A program made the translations under genes and the position numbers. A stretch of DNA of 64,000 nt from Malurus cyaneus samueli (Eukaryota; Chordata; Aves; Passeriformes; Maluridae), in the NCBI GenBank assembly GCA_009741485.1, contig CM019229.1, positions 2,488,003-2,552,002 on the forward strand, read 5' to 3'. Of this stretch, positions 54,891 to 64,000 are shown in pieces; the first letter of the stretch is position 1; every line of letters begins with the position of its first letter. Below the pieces are notes generated by a model. That model saw only the letters and a program-made list of their open reading frames with translations. It searched no databases and was not told the origin of the DNA.

Positions 54891-57759
54891 AGAATAACCA
54901 GTCAGCTCATCCTGAACATTTCCTTATCCTTAACGGATAAAGATCTGTGGTAAAGGTCTGATATTGTGGGGAAGAAATCCATGTTTTTGCTGATCTCCTG
55001 CCACTCTGTTTGCAGCCCTTGTGGGTGCAAGGTGCCAGCCACGGGCCCAGCTGAGATTTGTCCTTTTGGGTTTGCATCTTCCCAGCTCTGGGCCACGGTG
55101 CCCCATGAAAATTGCTGGAATTGCACTCCTTGTCTGTTCATTCCTGGATATATTCAGATTTTCCTTCCCTGAGTCAAATTTCTGACTTCTGACAGCGCAT
55201 TTCTATCCCACCAGTGCTGGGGGCACTCAGCAGGTCCCCAGGCTCTTTCTGCACCCTCTTCCAGGCCACCGACCTCCTGCTTTCCTCTGTCCCCCTTTCC
55301 CAGTGCCCATCTCCCTCCTCTCCATGGGCTCTGTCCCTCTCTGTCTGCCTGAACCCCTCTCCACCTCTGCCTTTGACAGGACAGCTTTGCAGAAGGTAAA
55401 ATAAACTTTTAACGCCACCGAGGCTTTGTCCTTTGCTGCTCAAACAGTCCTAGCCACAGAGGTGTTGGTTGGGATTTTTTGGTGCATCCTGCAGAGGCCT
55501 CCCCTTGGGAAGGATTTGCTGTTCCCCAGGAAGACAAAACACAGATTTTTGCACCTGTAGAAGCAATTCTGCTCCTGGAGCATCGATTTTCTTTTCTACA
55601 GTGTGTGGATGCTGGGGGGGAATATAGGGAATATTGACTGGATCCAATCCTGGCACAGTGAGACAGGAGAGGCTCAGGAGCGTTTTGTGTTTGAGGTGGG
55701 GAACTCAACCCCACGAGGATTGCAGGACCTGCAGAATGGCAGGAGCAGAGGAGGGGGTGTCCAGCAGGAATCTGCCTGCTTTAGGGCTGGATCACCCAAA
55801 CAGTCAGAATTTGGTTGGATCAGGACAAGGCAGCAAATCCCCACACAAAAACAGAGAGCTGAGAGTGAGAGGAGCAATGAGTTAAAGAACATTTCTCTGT
55901 TTCTTCCTCGCAGCTGATCAGACAAAATCAATGGTGGGAAATAAGTTTCCACCCTTAAAATGCAATTTGGTGCTTGAATGCTCTCGGGACAGCGGGAATT
56001 TTGGAGGTGTGGGTGGTGCCAGTGCTGAGCAGTTTCCCCCAGGGCGCCCTGGAGCATCTCCTGAGGGATGTGCAGCCCCTGAGCAGCCCCTGAGCCCGGC
56101 AGGAACATGAGCTCGGTTTTACTGAGATGCAGCTGGCACTGCGTTCATCTCGCCTCTGCTGTCACCCAGTTCAGTGTCGGGGGTGCTACAGGAGCATCTT
56201 CTTGTCTCTGCAGCCTCGGAGAGTGCGGCAAACCCCGCTGGGAACAGCCGGTGTCTGTAAAGGAGGCGAGGAATCTGCGCAGCCGTGTTCCAACAAAGGG
56301 AGGGAGTCCCCTGGGGCATTGCCCCGCGGGGTTTCTCTCTCGAGGTTTCGGCGGGCGCAGCATCCTTTGATCCCAAACTCCCGGCCGTGTGTTGCCCTTT
56401 TCCTCTCCCCATTGCTGGGGCACTAGGAATTTACTGTATTCTACATATCCCACCCTTGAACCTGTCATTTCCCCCCAAAGTTCAGAAATCGGCTTGTTTT
56501 TGATCAGATCCTTTATTCCTCTTTGCCTGAAGTTCAGGAGTTCAAACTGTCTGGGTCAAACTCTCTGGGCTCTGTAACAAACCCGTGCGGTTTGAAGTTG
56601 GGAGAGACTTTAACACCCATTTGTCCTTAAAGAACCTGGCCCATCGAGCTGTTTGCAAAGCCATCAGCACCCATCGTTCCTATCCTGAGGGAAATCCCTC
56701 CGGAGCGTCCCTCTCGCTGAAATCCCGGTAGAAAATCAGCAACGAGTACCTTTGGAGGGTCCTTCCTTGCTGAGCGGAACAGGAGAGGGATTTTTATCGC
56801 TTTCCCCTCCTCAGCCAGGCAGCCTCGAGGAGCACAGCGCGATTTGGTGCCAGTGCCGCTGCTCTGGCTCTGTCACAGCCACAGGAGCTGCTGTTCTCCA
56901 TCTCCTGCTCCAGCGTGTCCCCAGGGATGCTGACAGCTCTCAAATCCCTCCTCGGGCACGGCTCCACCTCCAAAGCAACAAAACTGCCACACGCCGCGGC
57001 CAATTTCTGTTCTGCACCTGGAGATGCGATGGCTTTGGCCCGTGAGGAGCTCGCTCGAACATCTGCAGCCCTGGCCGGTCCCTGTGCCAGCGCTCACCCG
57101 CCTGGAGGATCCGCTCCTGCCCTGGCTGCTCTCCACCGCCGAGGGCTGCGTTTTTCCAGGCAGGACTTGCTGTCCCGATGGTTCCGGAGGTGTCACAGCT
57201 TTATGCATTCCTTGGATGCGCTTGGGCCGGAGACGAAGCCAATCCAAAAACTCTTTTTTATTTTTTTTTATTTTTTTTTTTATAAATGTTAATGTTGAGA
57301 CTTCAAATTCCGAAAGTTCTTCTCAGCTGCTTTCCAGGAGCGGCTGGCGGAGTCCTTCCAAGAGCTCTCCAAGGGAAATTCTGGGAGTTTTTCCAGTCGC
57401 TGCTTTCTGAACAACACTCCAGCTCCGTGCATGGGGGCTGCTCCCCCGTGTTGAAGTCTGAGATTTCCTCAGATCGCGGTGCCGAACGTGGGATCCTTCT
57501 CAATGAGGCGCTAATTACCTGCGCTGTAATTACGAGTCGCTAATCACCAGCGCTGTTAGCGGTGGCGATGACAGCGGTGCTGTCTCATCTCTCTCCGCCT
57601 CTTCCCCGCGTTCCTGGCTGATTTCTGAGCAGCGAACCTGACTCGGAGGGGTTTGAGGATGGCATTCATCTCGCCCAAGCTGCTGACCCTGCCCCGGGCG
57701 TGTGCCGTGAAACCAAACCAGGAGGAGCATGGGGATGCTCCAGCTCAGCTCTCTGCTGT
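54891..57759. other. CACNA1B: Sequence downstream of copy B, no gene seen
   Basis: About 2.9 kb occurs only once in the window. It starts with a faint echo of the 43421 region (GTCAGCTCATCCTGAAC). It is GC-richer and CpG-containing from 56100 to 57750. Open frames up to 144 codons have no domains. It is presumably intron 7, though the neighbouring gap and inverted repeat make placement uncertain. Confidence 0.5.
57500..57565. promoter_or_regulatory. Possible homeodomain-site cluster
   Basis: Three TAAT cores lie within 40 bp (CTAATTAC at 57511, GTAATTAC at 57526, CTAATCAC at 57540), two of them palindromic TAATTA, with repeated CGCTAAT and AGCGCTGTTAGCG context. This resembles a developmental enhancer core. 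There is no proof without conservation or binding data. Confidence 0.25.
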
Positions 57760-57909
57760 CGCGCAGGACAGTTCATCCGACACTCCGGGGATGAACATTG
57801 TGGTTTGTTGATGATATTTTTTTTTTTCCCTCTTTGTATTTTTATTTAAGGCCAGCGCAGATAAAACTCTGTAAGAATTTCGTCCGTTTGTTATGTTTAC
57901 TGACCCTGG
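57760..57909 (+). repeat. Inverted repeat, left arm
   Basis: The arm runs from CGCGCAGGACAGTTCATCCG to TTATGTTTACTGACCCTGG. Its reverse complement is at 58288-58451. The arms differ mainly by about 14 bp (a CGGTCGCTGTGACAG-containing segment present only in the right arm) and by homopolymer length. Confidence 0.92.
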
Positions 57910-58035
57910 CACAATGCCGAGAGAAGCTGTGGCTGCCCCTGGATCCCTGGAAGTGCCAAGGACTGGATGGGGTTCTGGAGCACACTGGGACAGTGGAGAA
58001 GTGTCCCTCTGCCCACGGTGTGAGCGATTCCAGGG
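57905..58035 (+). mobile_element. CR1 fragment in the spacer of the inverted repeat
   Basis: GAGAGAAGCTGTGGCTGCCC, CTGGATCCCTGGAAGTGCCA and GAGCACACTGGGACAGTGGA are sense-orientation CR1 3' blocks. It occupies the first third of the 378-bp spacer. Confidence 0.78.
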
Positions 58036-58287
58036 AGGCAGCAGGAGCAAACAGGATCCAAAGTTCATCGTGGAAACCACATCCAGGCAAGCTCAACGTG
58101 TCACATTTTTCTTCTGAAGAGTAGCCCGTGCTCAGTGTCACCGGGAAAATGGATGGCTGCTGTTTATCACCTTGGTGGATGGAAGTCCGAAATAAATCCC
58201 GGTGTGAAATGTGCTGCAAGAGCCACACCGGGGCAATTCCAGAATCCTCCAGACACAGAGGAGAAGGAGTCAGCTCCTAAATAACCA

Positions 58288-58451
58288 CCAGGGTCAGTAA
58301 ACATAACAAACGGACGAAATTCTTACAGAGGTTTTATCTGCGCTGGCCTTAAATTAAAAATACTGTCACAGCGACCGAAGAGGAAAAAAAAAATAATCAT
58401 CAACAAACCACAATGTTCATCCCCGGAGTGTCGGATGAACTGTCCTGCGCG
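58288..58451 (-). repeat. Inverted repeat, right arm
   Basis: Reverse complement of 57760-57909, starting CCAGGGTCAGTAAACATAAC and ending ACTGTCCTGCGCG, only a few bases before the N run. Confidence 0.92.
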
Positions 58452-58454
58452 GGA

Positions 58455-58479
58455 NNNNNNNNNNNNNNNNNNNNNNNNN
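58455..58479. other. Assembly gap (25 N)
   Basis: A run of exactly 25 N separates the right arm of the inverted repeat from copy C. The round size indicates a placeholder, so the true distance is unknown and the sequences either side may not be adjacent in the genome. Confidence 0.99.
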
Positions 58480-58496
58480 CTCTTAAGAACAGAATA

Positions 58497-59041
58497 ATCA
58501 TCATTTATCGGAAATCTGATATCAGTCCTTTTGTAAATCATCGAAACCAATTTATAATTGATCCAGTAATGATCAAAACCATGTATAACTTGACCAATAA
58601 TGATCAAAACCATTTATAACTGACGATAACTGATCAGAAGCCATTTACTCTGATCTATAACTGATCGAAAACATCTATAGTGATCAAACTATTAGTAGCT
58701 GACCAATGCTAATCAAAGTGTTTAGATCTGACCAATATGATCAAACATTTATAGCTGATCAAGAACTGTATCGCACTATAATTGACCAAAATCATTCTAT
58801 TAACGCATCAAGACCATTTATGTTATAACCTTTTGATAATGAAGAACTGGTAAAGCATTTTTAGACTGGACCAATAATTGATTCTAACCTTTGATAATGC
58901 ATAATGTATGCACAGCCTTTGTAAACTGTCAGAACTGTCCAAAGCCATTAATTATAACTGGTCAAGACTGGTCAAAACCATTTATACTGGACCTAACTGA
59001 TCAAAGCCATTTATAACTCTCAAACCATTTATAACTGACCA
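58497..59041. repeat. TGATCAAA minisatellite, copy C
   Basis: Same array order as in copies A and B but with many small losses and some scrambling (for example at 58690-58900). Confidence 0.9.
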
Positions 59042-60319
59042 AGAGATCCCAGCACCCCATTTGCTCCGGGGCAGGGATTTTGTGTCCCTTTTGGGGGATT
59101 TTCCTCTCTGCTCCTCACTTTATCCTCCCACCGCTTTCCATTTTCTGTGCCCGGTGTTTGATTCCTCCGTGAATGACCAAAACCCAGCAGCCCTGCAGAA
59201 GCCAACAGAGCAGAAAAATGCAGATTATTTCCTTCTGCAGGAGCTTTTGCTGAGTGTCACAATTGATTTGAGAGCTCAGGATTGCACAGGGCCAGGAGAG
59301 CAGGAGCAGGAGGAGAAATTCCTCTCCCTTTGGATACCATTGACATCCAGGAGCCCATTTCCTTTCCTTCAGCTTTTGAAGGGTGGAATTGTGGAATTCA
59401 GAACAGGGTGCTTTGTCATGGGAATTGTGTTGGGATTCCCCAATCAGACCACCGAAAAGGGAAAAGAAATTTAATAATTGAAATTGGTGGAATGAGGATT
59501 TTGTGGGAATTGTTTGGATGACTCCCCAATCCACAACCAAAAAAAAATGGGAAGAGGAATATATAAGTATAATTGGACCATTTAATGTTAAGGGTTCAGC
59601 ACTGCTGAGCTTTGCTGCCCTCCCTCAGCCCTCGGCTTGGTGATGTTAGTCCTGTTTCCAGGAAAGTGGCACACCTTGGTTCGGAACTTGGAGGCGATTT
59701 TGTAAGAGTGGCAGCTGCAGCTGAAAAATTTGGTAATTTGTGTCCATAATGCTATTCTCGTATCCCTCTGAAACATCTTTCCCTGATGCCTGCAGCAGGA
59801 AATCCAATCAGCTCATCCTTGAACTTTTCGTGAGCTTAACGTGTGGTAAAAATCTATGTTGGGGAGAATGTGTTTTGTTTTTTTTTTTTTTTTTTTTAAT
59901 TAGTTCTTTTGTAACTCTTTGTTGGTGATTCTAGGTGGCAACAAAGGCATCGCCACAGAAATCATAAAAATTCAGGGAATACAATTTTCCATTAATAAGA
60001 AATTTGTTGAAAAAATAAGAAAAAATTTGTCTGCCTCTGGTGTGGCCCGTGGGACTGTTCTGGTGCAAAGATGTCAGGAGTGCTGCAGCTGCCTCCTGTG
60101 TCCTCAGACCACGGGGTCCATGTGCCTGCTGGGGATTGCTGCGTGACCCGACGCTGCATGATCCTGATGAATTCTTTATTCAACACTGCACTGGTTTGCA
60201 GTGAGGAAGACATCCTCCATGGAATTTGAGAAGTGTCTGCCCCACGACTGAATCTTTCCTGTGATCTAATCCTGGTTTCTTTAGCCCTCAGGCTCTTGTC
60301 CTGTGGCCTCAGGCTGAGC

Positions 60320-60670
60320 ACCTTCCCCATGCCCATTCCGTCCCTGCGTCATGCCCATCCCATGGATGCCATCCCATGGATCCTCATGATTCCATGGTGC
60401 CCATCCATATCATGCCCATGGATTCCTCGTCCATCCGTCTCCGATACCCATCGATCCCATCCATCCATGGGATACCATCCCATCCCATCGATCCCATATC
60501 CCTTCCCTTCCCATCGTCATCGATCCCATCCCTCCATCCCATCTACCCATCGCCATCCATCCGTTCCATGCCCTCCATCCCATCCATCCTCCTATCCTCA
60601 TCCTCGCCATCCATCCCCTCCCATTCCTCCATTCCCTCTCCTCCTCTCCCATCCTTCATGCCCACCATCC
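60320..60670. repeat. CCCAT satellite, copy C
   Basis: Degraded counterpart with many single-base losses; the unit pattern is still clear. Confidence 0.9.
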
Positions 60671-61864
60671 ATCTCTTGCCTTCCCCTGTTGTTCTTCTCA
60701 GCAGACCTCCCTCTTGGTTTTCTCCTTCTGCTGCATTCCCGTCCCATCCCTCGCCTCCCTCATCCCAGCTCCAGTTTTTTTCCCAAGTCTGCCGGATTAT
60801 GGATTTCCCTGCTGTGGGGCATTAATTTTGGGGTATGAGCTGGGGCTGATTCCTCCATCCATTGGCGACTGTTCCAATTCCCTGGATCACACATGCAAAG
60901 AGGTAACATTATCTGGGATGCTGGGAGGGTGTGATCGACATTTCAAGGCTAAATGCTTTTTGGCACGGTCCAGGCTGGGGGGCGCCCGGGGTGGCGGACA
61001 GCCGGAATTCTGGCGGAGAGGCCGCGCTCTGGGATGATGCATTGGTCCGGGGAGTCTGGCCTCTGGTGTGAAAATGCCGCTGTGTCATGTCCTATATTTA
61101 TGCGAGCTGAGGTGTTTCAGCGCAGCCGTGAGGAGTGATGTTTTCCCGAGGTATTCTCCCGGCTGAATGCCCAGCCTGGAGAGGCTCCGTGGTGCCCACG
61201 TGTGTTTGCCCCAGAACCGCCCTGTCCTGCTGTGCCATCCTGCTCGTGTTTTATGGGTATACTGGGGGCAGGAACTGCAGGGAGAGGTTTGGAATGGCTG
61301 CAGCGCTTTGTGCCAGCAGGTCATTTTGTTCAGGACTGTGATGCCTCAGGATTTTCAGTTTCTGTATTTTCATGTATCTGCATTCTTGTACTTCTCCAGT
61401 GCACAGCACTGAGCTCCTGCTCTCATCTTTAGACAAAACATTCCTCTCTGAGCCTGAATTCAAGGACACTTTGCTGCCTCAGAGCCCAAATATGGAAACA
61501 ACAGAGAATTAAGGGAAGCAAGTTTGGGGTGGTGTATCACCTGAAGGTGTCATTGGGAATTGGGGCCCGATGTGTTCATGAGACAGAATGATAAAAGGTG
61601 AAGATCTCGTGACTCGGGTCATTTTGGTGTAGCCTCAGGAGGAGGCTTTGTTGCCCTAATGTCACCTGTAGGCCTGATTAAATTTGTCTGCTTTATTCTA
61701 CTTATTCTGGCCTCTGTTTTAGGTGAGCCTTGTTTTAGGCATCAACTGGAGCATCTTGATGTGGGATCTTCCTGGTGGAAAGGAGCATCACTCATTCTTT
61801 CTCCTGTCCTTTCTCCAGGAGTCTGGCAGGGGACACAGCTCTGGGCTGGGCTGGCACCTTGTAG

Positions 61865-62085
61865 GGGGACAGGACAGGGAAAGGATGGGAAAAGGGACAG
61901 GGAAAAAGGAGAAAAGAGACAGGGGAAAGGACAAGGGAAAAAGGGACGGGGAAAAGGAACAGGGGAAAGAAGGGGAAAGGGACGGGAAAAACAGGGGAAA
62001 AGGGACAGGGGAAAAGGGAGGGAAAAAGGACCGAGGGGAAAGGGAAAGGACAGGGGAAAAAGGTAGGGAAAAGAACAGGGGAAAA
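61865..62085. repeat. Purine satellite, copy C
   Basis: Counterpart of 45600-45838 with more single-base gaps. Confidence 0.92.
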
Positions 62086-64000
62086 GGGATTTAATTATCC
62101 TTTTCACCCTGTTCCGAGAAGTCTGGGTGGATGCTTGCCCCATCAAACACCTTTGCTGTGGGGTGCTCCAGGCTCCCTGCGGGATGGATCCCCGTGTCCC
62201 TGCTGTCACTGAGGGTTTGTGGTGTTGGAGCAGCTCCCTGGGAGGCAGCACAGCCCCATCCCGATCTCCTGCACCCAGCTGCCTCGGGCCCTCACTCGAA
62301 TTCCACAACGGTTTTCCCATCCCGATGACTTTTGCCAGCTTGAGCTCATAAAACCTCGTCCTGTGAGACTCACAGAGGCTGGAGGAGAGCGGTGCTGATT
62401 AATTTGTCACGATGGCCAAGTGTTCTCATGTCCTCCCTTCCCCGTTGCAGGGACGATCATTCATTTCCCCGCACTTTTGTTCCCGGTTCGCCGGTACCTG
62501 CTGGGATCTGCCTTTGCCTGGTGTTAATTATTTGCAGCAGAAGAGCTGCATCATGGAAAGAGATGAGCTTCTGCTGCCTTTCTCCTTGCTTTTGCTCTGT
62601 TCCAAGGCCATGTCAAAAAAGGGGAACAAGAAGGAAAAAACCTTTTTTCCTCTTTATTTTTTTTTTTTTTGCTCATCACTCCTTTTAACAAAACCTCGTT
62701 GCAAATGTGAAATGAGGGAAATGTGTGTTTCTTGCGGAGGGGGCAGGAGCAGTGATTGATCTACTGAATGTGGGTCCTTTGCTCCTTGTGGGGTTTTGGT
62801 CAGTACAGAAGAGCTGGACTTCCTTTATTTGCCCTTCTTTGAGCCACGATGGAAATCAAGCCTGGATACAGGAATGATACAGAGGAGACCTAAATTTGAA
62901 TTTCCTGGGGCCTCTGCTTTGTCTGGGAGTGGAAGTCGAACAGAACGAGGCTGGCCCTGCAATTGCAGCAGGCTGGGAGATAATGGGGCTTTGAGCTCCT
63001 TTTCTATTTTTTGTGCCTCTTTCAAGCCAGGTCTGCCCAGCTGTGGCACTTGCAGCTTTTCCAATCAGATCAGGGGGAATCAAAGTCAAACTGCACAATT
63101 GGAGGTGAAGACAAAAGGAGAGGGAGGGAGAATGCATTGGAAGCTTCAGCCTCTGTGCTGTTCTCTTCTCTCCCAGAAACACAGCACACATCCATAACTG
63201 GCCCAATTTGAACATCCCCATGCTGTGGCAGTGATTAAAGTGGCTCTAAGCCTGGCTGGGCGCTCAGAGATCAATCTCTCTGAGGTGCTTTCATCCCTCA
63301 TCAGCTGCTGGAGGAGAGCTGAGTTTTCCCTCTTTGGAGCACAATGGAGGGAGCAGGAGCAGCTCTCTCTGTGCAGGATTGATGGGGCGGTGGTTATCCT
63401 CAGCTGGGGATGGGTGGGAAAGCTCTTTGGGCTCAGTCTGGGCCTTTCCCAGAGGGATTTTGGCTGGTTGCAGCTCCAGTGAGATAGAACCTTCTGCAGT
63501 GTTTATTTGGGATTCTGTAGCTCCTGATGGGGCAGCCTCGGGTGAGTGAGGAGCCACAGAGCTTTGTCAGCTCAGCCTCTGGGCTCTCCTCTTTATAACC
63601 TGACCACTCAGAAACCACAGGAAAACTCATCCTGGAAGTGCCAAATATCACCAGATAAAGGAATCTAAAAAAAATCTGCCTTTTCAGGCAAATCCATTGT
63701 TTGGTTTCCCATTCCACAGTTCTCAGCTGCTCTCCCTGTGCCCATGGATTCCTTCCTTCACCTCCCTCAGGGTTTTATTCTTGCCCAAATGAGCTGCATT
63801 TCATGTTTTTCTTGTTCCACGTGGCTTTTCCAATCAAGATGCTTTGCCTGTGTGCAGTCGTGACCTGCTCCCGATTTTAGCATTATTTAACCCAGCAATT
63901 TAACAATATACCCCATCTCTCTATTCCGTTTGGAGAGCAGTAACTCGAGGCATCAATTATTTTTAGTTTTGCCTGCAGATTTCTGAGGATTTTATCTGTG

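Larger units (their letters stand above)
58480..64000 (+). repeat. Exon 7 block, copy C (downstream part only)
   Basis: The copy starts directly after the N gap at CTCTTAAGAACAGAATAATC, matching copy B from 49209 onward, and is followed to the window end (copy B about 54888). It carries no exon 7. Single-base deletions are frequent at 58500-61700 and rarer from about 62100. This is consistent with a redundant, poorly polished contig end. Confidence 0.93.

Overview
The window is vertebrate nuclear DNA, most likely from a bird. The evidence is the many short 3' ends of CR1-type LINEs on both strands, one with an ATTCTATGATT-like tail, together with LTR-like elements and dense minisatellites. 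No bacterial-style genes, operons, tRNA, rRNA or CRISPR arrays are visible. The placement as a bird rests on repeat content and on the channel protein, not on a database search.

The only gene I can support is part of CACNA1B, the pore-forming alpha-1 subunit of the Cav2.2 (N-type) neuronal calcium channel, on the + strand. Four consecutive exons, spanning the end of S3 to S6 of domain I, lie at 20585-20676 (S4 voltage sensor), 21360-21512 (S4-S5 linker, S5 and the start of the pore turret), 27011-27198 (turret, pore helix and selectivity-filter glutamate) and 48053-48156 (S6). Phases and GT-AG splice sites fit throughout. These match exons 4-7 in mammalian Cav2 numbering, as I recall it. The 20.6 kb before the first exon looks like intron 3. 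The next exon, which would carry the AID beta-subunit site, is not in the window.

The rest is intronic sequence rich in repeats. It includes a 61-bp minisatellite at 9.9 kb, a pentanucleotide array at 11.1 kb and a tandem 3.3-kb duplication (13101-16410 and 16411-19774) carrying a CR1 fragment, an LTR-like element and a 30-bp minisatellite. Further arrays lie at 20.9, 21.7, 26.2, 28.9, 34.1, 39.1, 42.1, 44.0 and 45.6 kb, and dispersed repeats occur throughout.

The most striking structure is at 40.4-64 kb. One intron 6/exon 7/intron 7 block appears as copy A (about 40450-46576), a short partial copy A' (46577-47594), copy B (47595 to about 54890) and copy C (58480-64000, following a 25-N gap). 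Copy A's exon 7 has frame-breaking indels and copy B's is intact. A' and C are full of single-base gaps. An inverted repeat (57760-57909 / 58288-58451) sits next to the gap. I read this as assembly false duplication from divergent haplotypes or poorly corrected long reads, not as biology. I found no undescribed genetic system. The items most worth checking are the duplication structure, a minisatellite ending about 20 bp from the exon 6 acceptor, LTR and 450-bp repeat families, and a few homeodomain/GATA-like motif clusters.
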